From the NCBI RefSeq assembly GCF_932274485.2, contig NC_065883.2, positions 47,524,539 through 47,588,538 on the forward strand: a DNA stretch of 64,000 nucleotides, in the 5' to 3' direction. The notes beneath the pieces are model-generated. The model ran no database searches. It saw nothing but the letters and a program-made list of their open reading frames with translations, and had not been told where the DNA came from. The translations under genes and the position numbers were made by a program. Shown in pieces: positions 1-11,803 of this stretch (positions are counted from its first letter, which is position 1; every line of letters starts with the position of its first letter). The stretch is from Patella vulgata. Lineage: Eukaryota > Mollusca > Gastropoda > Patellidae.

Positions 1-480
1 TTTTTTACCTTGAATACCCCCCCCCCCCCAACTTCGATCGTTCTGTACGCTAACTAAATATGAATGTGCCAGAAAATTATTTACATATTTGAAAAGTGCA
101 ATGAACGTGCTTTTCACTGATATGTAACATCATATCTGGAATTTGGTATTAAGACACGTATTTTTACCTTGAATCCCCCCCACCCCCTCATAATCACGGT
201 AATAGAGTTTAGTACCACTCAACTTCGATCGTTCTGTAAGGTTACTAAATATTAATGTGCCAGAAAATTATTTACATATTTGAAAAGTGCAATGAACGTG
301 CTTTTCACTGATATGTAACATCATATCTGGAATTTGGTATTAAGACACATATTTTTACCTTGAATACCTCCTCCCCCCCTTGTAATCACGGTAATACAGT
401 TTAGTATCACCCAACTTCAATCGTTCTGTAAGGTAACTAAATATGAATGTGCCAGAAAATTATTGACATATTTGAAAAGA
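1..480. repeat. ~190-bp tandem repeat, about 2.5 copies
   Basis: The segment AATGTGCCAGAAAATTATT recurs at about 63, 254 and 446, giving a period of about 191 bp. Each unit contains a C-run (about 6-13 C) after TTTTACCTTGAATA and the phrase ACTTCGATCGTTCTGTA. The third copy stops near 480, where the retroelement sequence begins, so the array and the element share an edge. No coding content was seen. Confidence 0.85.
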
Positions 481-2835
481 GCAAATCGGTTTTATTATCG
501 GATCCGTCTCTTGAGCTTTCCTAATTTCATCTATTGTTAAAGAGGCATACATCATAGTCGGACAAACTGAACCATCGACATCATCCACACGATCTACATC
601 CGTGGTTATTGCGGAAATCCAACAAGTATCATCGTCATACGCTGCTTCCTCAGCTTGTATGATTGCAGTCTTAAAGTCGTTGGTTATCGTCTCTGTGCAC
701 TGTTCTTGATATTTTTCAATATCCAGGGGCATCCTAGACAAACCGTCTGCTGCTTTATTACTGGTCCCTGGTTTGTACTTGATTTCGAAGTTGAAGTCTG
801 AATGTTCTTTTAACCAACGATGTCTTGTGCTGTCCAGTTTTGCACTTGTTAGTATATATGTTAGGGGGTTATTATCAGTATATATTTTAAAATGTTTTGC
901 GTAATATAGAAAGTCTCTGAAACGTTCACTAACAGCCCACTTGAATGCTAAAAACTTGAGTTTCCCAGAATGCAAGTGATATTTCTGTTCAGCTGGGGTT
1001 AATGTTCTAGAACCATATGCCACAACTCTTAACTTGCCACCGTGTCCTTCCTGGTAGAGAATACAACCCAAACCATCTTGTAATGCGTCTGTGAACACTA
1101 CATAATCTTTCTCGAAATCAGGATAAGCCATTACCTCTGATGATAGTAATGCGTCGATTAGATTGTTGAGAGTTGTTTGGTGATCAGTAGTCCAATTAAC
1201 TCTGTGGTTTGAAGGAACTTGACCTTTAAACTGTTTAGTCTTACTACCCTTCACAGGTGTGTCTGTTTTTGTTGACTGCTCCGGTTTCTTTAATAGATCA
1301 TATAGCGGCTTACTACGACTTGAAAAATTCTGCAGATACTTCCTATAGTAACTGATAAAGCCTAACATTCGACGTATATCGCCTACTGTTTTAATTTTTC
1401 TGGTCTTCAAATCAGCCACTGCTTTCTTGTCCATGGGATCCATCTGGTAACCATTTTCTGACACCAGGTGCCCTAGATATCTAATTTGTCGCTTAAATAT
1501 CTCGCATTTCTTTGGCTTCAGTTTTATTCCCTTTGCCTTTAGTTTTCTAAACACATTTCTCAAATCTTCTAAGTGACTATCAAATGATTTGGGGAATACC
1601 AATACGTCATCTAAATAAGGACAGCAACATCTGTCACGAAGGTCACTCAAGGTCTCCTCCATAAATCGTTGAAATTGACCAGCTGCTCCCATGAGCCCAA
1701 ATGGAATCCTCCGCCACTCGTATAAGCCCCAAGGCGTAGTGAAGGCAGTTAAATGACAACTCTCTTCATCCATATACCCTTGATGGTAGGCTTTTCCTTG
1801 GTCCAGTAGAGAAAACCATGATTTACCAGCCAAGCCACACAACATGTCGTGGGTCTTTGGTATTGGCTGTCTGTCGGGAATAGTCTTTGCATTCAGGTTA
1901 CGAAAATCGATACACAGGCGAAGGCTTTGGTCCTTTTTCCTTACGCAGACCATACTACTGGCGTATGATGAACTACTTCTAACAATGAAGTTTTTGCGAA
2001 TCAAGTCATTCAGATACGTCTTAACCTCTTCGTACAATGGACGAGGTATCGGAATATATGTTTTCTTGATGGGTTCATCATCCTTTAAGTTTATTTTCAG
2101 TCGTAATTCTTGGACATTTCCAATGTCATCATCATATTTTGAGAAGACGGATGATTCTTCATACAGTAACTGTCTAATCTTGTTCTTTTCTTCTTCAGAA
2201 CAATCTACATGCGAGATGTCAACTGGTGGATACCAATTTATATCTTCTTTGAGGTCTTCCTTGCTCACAACATTATGCGTCTGCTTGTTAATACTATTTA
2301 TTTGTGTTTGACAAGATAAATATGGCGATCGATTATCTCCCTTTATTTCTGGTATTGTCACTGGAACTACTGACTGTACGGCATGAAGGCTACCAATGAC
2401 TGTTTTGCTCCGGAGTGAAATATCATTGTTCGTTTCATTACTAGCATATACTACTACAGTTGATGTGGAACCTTTCCTTAATTGTAACAGCACCCCAGAA
2501 AGAATAATTCCTTCCGGTATTGCCTCAGACTCTGAAGGTTCAAACAGTGCAAGTGTCTTTTCACTTAAATTCGTTCGGGCTAAACATTTAATTTTCACAG
2601 TTGACTGTTTTGGCACTTTAATATTTGATCGTCCTAAAGCTACGTTACTTATGTCATCAGTCTTCAACTCTCTGATGAACCCGACTAATGCTTCTACCGT
2701 CTCTGCTTTCACATTCGGATTTCCTGACTGAATTGTCTTGACCATAACATTCAAATTATTATCAATGATATTTATATAGTGTTCGATAAGATTGTAGCCT
2801 ACTAACGGTTTGTCAACTCCATCAGAATTGGTCAC
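460..2835 (-). pseudogene. Fossil pol segment: reverse transcriptase and RNase H
   Basis: This open stretch of 791 residues belongs to the Ty3/gypsy fossil. The RT core lies at about residues 255-465. It contains CIDFRNLNAKTIPDRQPIP, LLDQGKAYHQGYMDE, IPFGLMGAAGQFQRFME and the catalytic YLDD motif (about 407-410). An RNase H domain follows at about 575-700, with FTDALQDGLGC, IYTDNNPLTY and AADGLSRMP. Roughly 250 residues before the RT have no motif I recognise. In a living element the product would copy the RNA genome into DNA in cytoplasmic particles. The family assignment rests on these motifs. Confidence 0.88.
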
Positions 2836-3095
2836 TAAAAATGGAACAATACATTGTTTATCAGCTGAATTTTTTTTTTTTCGCTATCTGGAACTTTAAT
2901 GCTACATATCCCAAAAATGGAATAGACCCTCCGTTTGCTGCCTTGACATTCAAGTTGCAGTCAATTAATTCTGAAACTTGTCGAAGTTCTTTCTTAGGCA
3001 GGTTCAGTTTCAACCATTTTAGGGGCAGAATACAGATTTGTGCGCCTGTGTCCCACAGAACTTATGTTTGTACATCGTCCAACAGACATAAGACG

Positions 3096-3359
3096 TCACA
3101 TTGTTTTCCAATTGTCTTTCGGAGACAGGGTAGATTGGCCTTTTAAAGTGTTGCAATCTGAGTTTTGTATTCTATTTAAAGTTTTACAGACATCATGGTG
3201 ATCTCTCCAATGGTGCCTTTGACAAATTTTAGAACAGTACTTCGCAACTAGACATCTTCCACAAGAAAAGAGTTTACATACATGTTGTCCACAGTTAACA
3301 CAAGCTAACTTTTGAGGGTCATGGGGATTACTGTTTATGTGGATCAGGGGTTTCCCCAC
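3096..3359 (-). pseudogene. MYND-type zinc finger within the Ty3/gypsy fossil
   Basis: The 87-residue stretch carries a cysteine/histidine array of MYND type: CVNCGQ, later CGRC, then KYCSKICQRHHWRDHH and a final C. MYND fingers are normally protein-interaction modules in host regulators; a gag-pol junction usually has CCHC knuckles. It overlaps the end of the gag frame by about 16 bp and lies just upstream of the protease DTG segment. It therefore sits inside the polyprotein and not in a separate host gene. The MYND call is from cysteine spacing only. Confidence 0.7.
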
Positions 3360-4480
3360 TGCCCGGATCCCTGTACGTTTTTTGATCGATTCTTGCGTTG
3401 TTTACACCCTGCACGGAAATGTTCTTCAGATCCACATATGAAACAATGTCCACAGATTTCAACTTTGTTCAGCTCGCACCTTTCACACTTTTTTCTGATG
3501 AAGGGTTTAAACTTTTGAGTCTTAACATCTGAAAGTTCTCTTTTTAATGATAACACTTCCAATCGCAATTGGTCTATCTCCGAGTTTGAGTTAATAGTAG
3601 TCTCTGAAGCAACAACATTTACTCGCGTTTTAGTCTTGAACTTTTTAGTGCGCTCCTCGTATTCTAAAACTATCTTGTTACAGGATTCGGTCAGGAACTC
3701 ATCTGATGGATTTTTTGCTAAAATATCCTTCATTTCCATGGCAGTTGTGGGGTCCCTCAGCCCGAAATGAATACTCTTTAAAGTCATTTGACGAACCAAC
3801 TTTCTATCATAATTCAGACTAGAATCCTCCTCCTCAGATGCGAAAGAAACTTTCTGACCTAAATCAAGTACACGCCACACAAAATCTAGAACCTCTTCTT
3901 TCTGTCCTTGGATAGCTTCAGTTAACTCAGTATATTGTTCAGTGGCAGAGCGTTCTTTATAATATGTCCGTAGTAGCTTCCTCAACACTGGAAGAGTAAG
4001 ATCTGATTTACCCTCAAGGTATCCCCTGAGTTTCTCTGATGTGTGTATCGCACGAACTATAGCCCACACAATTTCTGCAGCTGGATAACCTCTCTGTAAT
4101 CCCGCTTCTATTTGTCTGATGATGTTTACGAAACTGATTCCATCTTTTCCGTTAATTACACCCACAATTTTAAATTCTTTTCTATTGCTATTGTCTATAA
4201 CCTTTGGTTTTTCTGTTTCATTTATAATCTCTGACTCGATTATAATTTCTGGTTCATCGGCTATTAGTCTATTTTCAACAGTTTCTGTTTTTGGTTTGTC
4301 CTTATTTGACCTATTTTGTTTATCTAATTGTACCTTCAGCACGTTTAGCATATCTTGTAGCGGACGAAGATCCTCCGCGTCTTCATCACCAGTTAAGGAC
4401 AACAAATATTTCTCAAGGAGTTTTACAAGTTCAAATCTATTACCCTTTGTTTTTCCATCTACAGTTATATGACCAAGCAT
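3344..4480 (-). pseudogene. Fossil gag of the Ty3/gypsy element
   Basis: This is a 378-residue open stretch starting MLGHITVDGKTK. The N-terminal ~110 residues are charged and low in complexity. Residues ~115-280 resemble a retrotransposon capsid region, with IIRQIEAGLQRGYPAAEIVW, VLRKLLRTYYKERSATEQY and FVWRVLDLGQKV. The C-terminus is basic and ends in a cysteine-rich segment (CERCELNKVEICGHCFICGS, then H and C), which looks like a nucleic-acid-binding knuckle. Such a protein would build the virus-like particle. The capsid assignment is by position and composition. Confidence 0.75.
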
Positions 4481-4563
4481 AATGACCAGTCAGTTTTAGA
4501 TAATTTCTCATGGTTAATATAAATCAGGATAGAAGCTAATTAGTTAAGTATTTAATCCATTAT

Positions 4564-4871
4564 TGTTTATTTATGTTAATGTCTCTAGTGATAATCCTGT
4601 ATAGTATATGTTTTGATGTCAACACTTGAGCTTATCCAATTATAGTTAGAATATAAAAAGGCTAATGTACATCAATAGGCAAGTCATTAGGTCACCCGAC
4701 TTAGTAGCAGCTACGTCGGTTATCCACTGTGCTGTAAGTGTACATTGTATGTATTGAATTATTGTCATTTGTAAGAGATAAGTTCCAGTAATTAAAAGAT
4801 TGAAGAACCATTCCAGACTTATTAGTTATTGAAGAACCTAGCGGTTATAGTTACCTGCAGCTGTCCACAAC
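4564..4871 (+). mobile_element. LTR-like segment (solo LTR or LTR of a neighbour)
   Basis: On the plus strand there is a TATA-like box (TATAAAAAGG near 4654), then a region like R-U5 with an ATTAAA poly(A)-type signal near 4790. The block ends in GTCCACAACA at about 4871. This polarity is opposite to the adjacent gag gene. It may be a separate solo LTR, or the promoter reading may be wrong. No second copy exists in the window to fix the edges. Confidence 0.4.
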
Positions 4872-5757
4872 ACTTTTCAAGATGAACTGCCGACAACTGG
4901 TAAAGTATCACCTTTATATCCCACAAAATTCCTTGTTCTTCCATCTCTACTGGTACACTGAATCACCGACTAGATGAGAATAAGATTCTGAGCTACTGCT
5001 TTTCACCAAACGGATAAAAGTTGCTTGACTCATCGACACGCAGATACCATTCACTGGTCACCAATCGAACTATCAATACCACTCATTGAACACCAATCGA
5101 GTCACTGATAATATTCACTGGATACCAATCGAATTATCTCATGACATCATACATCAGCACTTTACACCCAACATCCTGGCAAGCTCGCCAAATAAATGTA
5201 GCACTCTTAACTCTCAATTAGTCTTTTAAGGCCAGACCTGAAGTGTGAATAAAACAGCAAAAGTTTATAAGGCATTTATTCTTTTAAAGAGTATGGCGAA
5301 ACTCGTGTTTCCTTCTGCATACATGTAAAATACAACATATAACAAAATACAAATACTATGTTATAGCCTTGGCTATTGTTACGCAATGGATATTATACAG
5401 AAGACATCTTACATTTTTTAAACTATTATTTAGCTTATTCTTTATATTATGTCGTCAAAGCTATGACGTCATATTAACATTAATAAATTATGACATCACT
5501 TGTTACCATGACTAACCTTGTACTGCAACTGTATCATTTGTGTAGCTTGTATTCTCTGAAGAAGTAGGTTTTTAGACTTACGAAACGTTAGATTAGATAC
5601 TATAAAAGATGGTTTTGTGATACCCTTGACTTTGTTTTTAACCACTCCTACTACTGGTGTCATCGTATCAAGTTTATTATGACTTAGATCCCATCTAAGT
5701 TTATGTTATTAAAATGGTTTTGGATTCCCCTCTCTTTATGTATTTGGATTCACTAAT
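4872..5757. other. Unassigned spacer with a Penelope-terminus-like motif
   Basis: No gene was seen. At 5040-5135, ACCAATCGA follows CACTG-type words three times, a short degenerate tandem motif. At 5556-5587, CTGAAGA is followed by a short stem (GTAGG with CTTAC) and CGAAACG, which resembles the hammerhead-like motif at Penelope element ends (low confidence). Confidence 0.35.
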
Positions 5758-5958
5758 GGAAATGTGGTCGTATATTGCCGTCACACCCGTCTGTCTGTTG
5801 GTCCGTCTGTCCGTCGTCCACAATTTCTTGTGAACACTTTACAGACTACATTTATCATCTGATTGTTTTGAAATTGATATATGTTGTTTGCATTAGTCAG
5901 ATGAAGAAGCCTATTTAATTTCAATAAATTCTGTTAATTTCTGCTAGAGTTATGGCCG
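5758..5958 (+). repeat. Fragment of the pearl-like ATACGCCCAC family
   Basis: GTGGTCGTATATTGCCGTC, the CCGTCTGTC-type run, CTTGTGAACAC, GAAGAAGCCTATTTAATTTC and GAGTTATGGCC match the start and first unit of the large elements at 21.8 and 43.8 kb. The left hairpin is incomplete. It abuts the start of the BEL/Pao fossil. Confidence 0.75.
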
Positions 5959-5986
5959 ACAGTGACATTTATAATTATCATATACA

Positions 5987-7135
5987 ATGTCAAACGAAGA
6001 GGAAATTATCAAACATAAGAGGCGTGTCCGTGGAGGCATAAAAGGCTCTGTGAAAAACCTCATTTCAAGTGTAGATGAAGTGCCACACAGCCCAGAACTT
6101 CGTCCAAAAATTCAAGCCACAATCAATTCTCTTAAGAAAAAGGAGCAAGTATTAGAAAAAATAAATGATGAAATATTAGATTCCACAAAACAGGAAAATA
6201 TTGATGAAGAAATCCCCACGGCGGATGAATTCGCAACGTTCATTGGTTTGGCCATATTATAGTTCCAACAACTGTTGATCAGTATTAACAATTCCACTAT
6301 CTCCCCAGAATCAAAGGTTAATGACATTGTTAGAGACATTGAGGTTTTAGAAAATTCAATTTCGCGTGATGCTGGTCCTGTTCTCAACACGGAGGGTGCA
6401 AATGATGCAGAAACAGATGAACCAAGAAATACAAACATGGTTTCACCCCAAAGAAGGTCACATGTGAAATTGCCAGAATTGTCTATGGTGGAGTTTCATG
6501 GGAAATTGGAAAGCTGGACCACATTTTGGGATTCGTTTGAATCCACAGTTCATAATCATCCACATTTACCTGATATTGATAAATTTAAATATTTGCTCAG
6601 TTCTATTAAAGGAGAGGCCGCCCACACCATTGGTGGTTTATCCATAACCTCAGATAATTACAGAAAGGCAGTGGAAAAGCTGAAAAGAAAGTATGGAAAT
6701 AAACAAAAAATCATTGATCAACATATGAAAGCCCTGCTAGCATTAGAAGTCAGTGGTAAAGGTTTGAGGTACATATATGACACTATAGAATCCCATGTGA
6801 GTTCATTAATATCATTGAATGTACCCTCACAGAACTATGGAAGCCTGTTGACGTCAGTAATACTAAAGAAATTACCGAATGATATTCGTCTTACTATCAG
6901 CCGAGAATTGAAGGATGACGATTGGGATTTTGACAAATTTCTTGAATTGTTACACCAGGAAGTTGAAGCCAGAGAAAGAGCTTCTATAAAACCACCGAAA
7001 TACGACAAACCACCATTAACCAATTATAATTCCAAATTTAGTAAACCAGTCAGTCAGAACTCCAGTTACATGAAGAATATAGGCACAGCTACAACATTGT
7101 TTACGCCATCCAATACACCCAGTTACGGTCCAATC
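5987..7135 (+). pseudogene. Fossil BEL/Pao gag, N-terminal part
   Basis: The segment includes KLPELSMVEFHGKLESWTTF, WDSFESTVHNHPHLPDIDKF and YLLSSIKGEAAHTIGGLSIT. These are typical of the DUF1759-type gag domain of Pao elements. Later parts (AVEKLKRKYGNKQKIIDQHM, ILKKLPNDIRLTISREL) also match that domain's usual layout. The N-terminal ~90 residues are charged and helical in character. The rest of gag, with the zinc knuckles, continues beyond the hAT insertion at 8447 onward. Confidence 0.85.
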
Positions 7136-8446
7136 CAGTGATGGGATTTCAAAAAAATTATTGTCTGACATTTTTTCCCGAAAATAAAGGGGCATAACTC
7201 TTATCGTAATTTAAGCAGACGTTTTCAAAACACAATTAAGAATCACGTGTCAACAAAATATATTCAAATTCATATGTAAAAAAAAATAGGTGCACCTCGT
7301 TATATTTCATTTTTAAAACCCGAACGGTATTCAAATTTATGTCAATAATATTCCTACAAAATTACATGACATCAATACTATAGAATGGCAGCGTGCCGAC
7401 TGCTGTCGATCTGTTTCAAACTCCCCCAAAATTACCGTATTTTCCGCATCATACGTCGGTACATTTTTCAGCAAAGTCCGACATTCGTCTGATACTACGT
7501 TTCGATTTATATACGGAAGGTAAAAAAATGACATCCTGAAATTTATTTGGCCGTAAACCGTAGTTAACGACGCTCAAATACAACGAGCGTGTGACACCAA
7601 CACTGCTAAATAATTGCATTCGACTGTAGCACGCGCTATCGTCTAAAACAATTAACTACTTACAATGTACGTCATTCCAATCGAAATATTCGTCAACATT
7701 TCTTAGCGTGTTTATTTATTTAAAGACATAAACCCCATTCAAAATATGATCATAAATCCGACAATATGCCATCAAAATAGAATCTTTTCCCGGACATCAA
7801 TCGTATTGGATTCGGCACGTATACACCTCTTAATTTCACGTGTCTCGCGAGATTTGTACTTTCATTTTAATTACTGAACTATAGCGCCATATGCGTGTGT
7901 GTGAAATATCTTTATTTAACTTCGGCTTCCACCGAAAATATATCACAGACAAGTTATCGGATACAATGTATGTTGATTTGAGGTGTTATATACTATCAGG
8001 ATATGTGACATATATGACTAATTTCTACGTGAGAATGGACAAATCACGGGTTAATCAGATTAAGTTTATAATCACTCTTATTGGATTGATATATCGTCCA
8101 ACAAAGGAGAAGCAATGACATCTGTTCAGGATTGATTTGATGAATTGTCCGACAAAGGATTAAGTCAGCCAATCAAGGCAGAATAGTAGTTAATCAAGGT
8201 AGGTGTGTAGACGACATAACACGATAAATAGTCGATCACTTAATTACCTAATCAATCCAGCCTATTATCAACGATAATCGGGTTGCACGGTAGTTATACA
8301 CTCAGTACACTATATTAATTTTGGAATTTGAATATTATTCACCATGTCTTGATGTCCGATTGGGCATATTCCCGGTCGGACAATTTTGGGCGTTTCGAAA
8401 AAAGATTCGGACAAGTCCGGAATATACGGGTAAAATCCCATCACTG
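7136..8446. mobile_element. Non-autonomous hAT-type element with 8-bp target duplication
   Basis: The 1311-bp segment begins CAGTGATGGGATTT and ends AAATCCCATCACTG, a perfect 14-bp terminal inverted repeat of hAT form (CAGNG). It is flanked by GTCCAATC (7128-7135) and GTCCAACC (8447-8454), an 8-bp duplication with one mismatch. Subterminal TTGTC(C/T)GA and CGAAA words recur inside both ends. No transposase-like reading frame is present, so it is a passenger. Its target is the gag of BEL copy B. The mismatch and perfect ends suggest modest age. Confidence 0.88.
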
Positions 8447-11400
8447 GTCCAACCTATACCTATTGTCATAGTTCTCATGCCTCTAATTCCTGTAAAATTG
8501 TTACAAGTGTACAAGCCAGAAAAGAGATTCTGAGAAGATCCAAAAGATGTTACATCTGTCTCAGAAAAGAACATTTTAATAGAAGTTGTGATGGTAAAAA
8601 CTGTCAAAAATGTGGACAGAGACATATAAGTATTTGTTCTCAACTCCACCCTGACTTCAATAATCGATCAGAAAATCCAAGATATGCAAATTATAGCCAA
8701 GATTTTAGGTATCAAGTTCCGCAATCCCAGACTGCTAATTATTATCAACCCATGCCCAACCAGGTTACACTCCAAGGAATGATTACTATAATGAGCCTGC
8801 AAGAACTCAGAATGCCAATCCCAGTTATAAATTTCCAAATAATGGTCAACACCGTTATCCACCCACACAACAACAGCAGCCGTCACAGTCAAGAGGCAAT
8901 AACCCATATCAATCAACGAATCCAGCTCAGAACAGCCTCACAAAGTTATATTTTGAATCCACGACTCCTGTTCTATTACAAACGGCCTAATGCCATGCAT
9001 TTCATCCAGATAGTTATTTTAGAAGAACAGTTATAAGACTTTTATTAGACAGTGGTAGCCAGAGAACATATATCACCATGAAACTTCGAAATTATCTGGG
9101 TTTGCCGACAATTGCTAAAAGAGACATAATCATAAAGACGTTTGGTTCATCCAAAGAAACAAGACATATGCGAACTATTAACCTGTCAAACTTTATACCA
9201 GGCCAAGCAGTATTTTCCACAATTGCCAAATATATCGTTTGCTGATAGCTGTTTGCCAGAAAGTAATGTTGAGATAGACTTATTGATAGGATCCGACCAA
9301 TATTAGAGTGTTGTCACCGGAGGTATCATACGGGGGGAGTCAGGACTCTCAGCCATTTGTACGAAATTAGGATGGGTATTATCAGGACCATTACACACTA
9401 GTGATGTATCCATTGAAGAAAATACAAACTTTATCACTACCCATGTATTAAAGTGTGATACCCAATTAGAAGCTAGTATTTCGTCAAACCAATCAGAACT
9501 TGAAACCAGTCTTCATAAATTCTGGGACTTGGAGTCATTAGGCATTAAGCCAAGATCTGTTTATGAAGATTTGAGTGAATCAATAATGTTTAAAGATGGA
9601 CGATATCAAGTACATCTACCATGGAAAACCCCTTATCCCTTGTTGCCTGATAATTATTTGACTTGTTTCAAACGTTATGAAAGTTTAATCAGGAGACTCA
9701 ACAAGGAACCTGAAATTCTCAAAGAATATGACAAGACCATTAAGGATCAGCTCAAAAATGGAATCCTGGAAGTTGTTGAAGATAGCAATATTGGAGAAGT
9801 TGGTAGAACTCATTATTTGGCCCATCATTGTGTTATACGTGAGGATAAGGAAACCACAAAACTCAGAATTGTGTTTGACGGGTCAAATAGAAATCCAGGT
9901 CCTTCTTTAAACGATTGTTTGCTAGTAGGCCCCCCACTGACACATTATTTATTAGATATTCTTTTGAGATTCAGAGTAAATCGAATTGGACTCACCGGTG
10001 ACATCAAAAAGGCATTTCTCATGGTATCCATAGCAGAAGAAGACCGAGATGTAATATTTATTTGGACCAAGGACATTCATGATCCTAATTCACCATTTCA
10101 TATTTTACGGTTTACCAGAGTGACATTTGGTGTGTCATCCAGTCCGTTCTTTTAAATGCCACAATAAAATTCCATATGGAACAGTTCTTGGAAGATGACC
10201 CAAACTTTGTCAAGAAATTCATGGAATCAATTTATGTTGACGATCTAAGTTCAGGTGCCAATACCGTGGATAATGCGTATGAATTCTATAAAAAATCTAA
10301 GGATAGGCTCACTATGGCAGGTTTCAACTTACGGAAATTTGTTAGTAATTCATCAGAACTCATGGATCGAATCAATACCAATGAGTCGTTATCGGATGAT
10401 TTGAAACCCCAAGAAACTGTTATTCATGATAATCATATTATTAGTGATGAAGATAGTTATACCAAAATTTATTTTGGTTCATCGGACATTAACAGTGAAC
10501 AAAGGATACTAGGTGTAAGGTGGAATTATATCTTGGACTTATTCGTTTTTGATCTCCAAGAAATAGCCGATTTAGCAAAAAATTGTGTTCCCACCAAAAG
10601 AAACATTGTAAGTCTGGCTTCTAAGATATTTGATCCTTTTGGGTATTTATCACCAGTAACAATCCAGTTCAAAATGTTATTCCAAGAACTCTGTAAGTGT
10701 GATTATGATTGGGATAATGAACTCAAGGGAGATAATCTAGATCACTGGACCACTTTAGTGGAATCATTACAAACCAAAACTACATATTTTCTTCCAAGAT
10801 GTTTATTTTATGGCGTTTCCGAAGCAGTCATAAGTATTTCATTACATGGCTTTTGTGACAGTTCCATGAAGGCTTACGGTGCAGTCATTTATCTTAGAAT
10901 TGAAACTACAACAAACTGTTAAATTCGATTTCTGGTCTCAAAAACTCGAGTTTCACCCATAACTCAACACACCATACCACGTTTAGAGTTATTATCTGCT
11001 CTTGTATTGGCCAGGTTAATGGAGAGTGTAGTCAAGGCCTTATCAGACCAATTAGATATCCAAAAACTCTATTGTTGGACCGATTCAAAGGTATCATTAT
11101 ATTGGATCAAAAGCATACACTGTGAATATAAACAATTTGTTCAAAACCGTGTATCAGAGATTCGTAACCTCACACCAATTCACAGTTGGGGTCATTGCTC
11201 AGGAAAATCAAATCCAGCAGACATTTTATCTAGAGGGATATCACCATTAGATCTCTTAACCAATACATTGTGGCAAAATGGACCAAGTTGGTTAAGTCAA
11301 TTCACAGACACTACAGGTAGCGGAACTGACAAGCCCGATATAATTCCAAATGAATGCATCCAGGAAATGAAAATTCAGGAACGAGATCGTGTCACCACTA

Positions 11401-11513
11401 GTCTCATGATTACAGATTTGTTAAATACTCACATCAGTCAAATTATCAATTGTGAGGACTTCAGTGACTATAATCGCCTAATCCTTGTAACCAGTTATAT
11501 ACATATACAATCT
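8447..11513 (+). pseudogene. Fossil BEL/Pao knuckles, protease, RT and RNase H
   Basis: Two knuckles follow the hAT insertion: CYICLRKEHFNRSC (C-x2-C-x4-H-x4-C) and CQKCGQRHISIC. The protease has the D-S-G triad (LLLDSGSQRTYIT). The RT includes TTKLRIVFDGSNRNPGPSLN, LTGDIKKAFLMVSI and the catalytic YVDD near 10232. Then come KIFDPFGYLSPVTIQFK and an RNase H segment with HGFCDSSMKAYGAVIY and CWTDSKVSLYWIK. All are typical of BEL/Pao polyproteins. The series is broken; the lesions are not listed. Confidence 0.88.
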
Positions 11514-11790
11514 GGGGGGTTGGATGGCTGAATGGTTAGCGTGCGCGCGCTGTATCATAAAGTCTGTCATTGAGTCGACTGGCGTGATTTCGAATCCCCG
11601 GTTGTACGTGGCAAGGAGTAGAGTCGCCTGTCCAACCTCGTGGGTTTTCTCCGGGGCCTCCGGTTTCCTCCCACTGCTAAAGACCCCTACGCGCAAGTGA
11701 ATTATGTAAATAAAATTAAACCATATGTTAGTCCCGAAATGACCTAGTTTGTGTCGAGTGGATGTTGAACCACATTTCTCTCTCTCTCTC
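11514..11790 (+). mobile_element. tRNA-derived SINE, family A, copy 1
   Basis: The head TGGATGGCTGAATGGTTAGCG looks like a pol III A box, and TTTCGAATCCCCGG like a B box. A central block (GGGTTTTCTCCGGGGCCTCC, then GGTTTCCTCCCACTGCTAAA) is shared by all four copies. It resembles the conserved central domains of metazoan SINEs. The tail is GGATGTTGAACCACATTTC followed by (TC)n. Target duplications are ACATATACAATCT (11501-11513) and ACATAAACAATCT (11791-11803). It interrupts BEL copy B. Confidence 0.92.
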
Positions 11791-11803
11791 ACATAAACAA
11801 TCT

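Larger units (their letters stand above)
460..4560 (-). mobile_element. Ty3/gypsy-type LTR retrotransposon fossil
   Basis: Read on the minus strand, the order is gag (about 4480-3344), a MYND-type zinc-finger segment (about 3350-3100), a retroviral-type aspartic protease segment with WDTGAQ (about 3058-3020), then reverse transcriptase and RNase H (2835 to about 730). This order and the RT motifs are those of Ty3/gypsy elements. No integrase domain was seen; the coding region meets the 190-bp tandem repeat at about 480. The copy is broken. Individual lesions are not listed. Confidence 0.85.
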
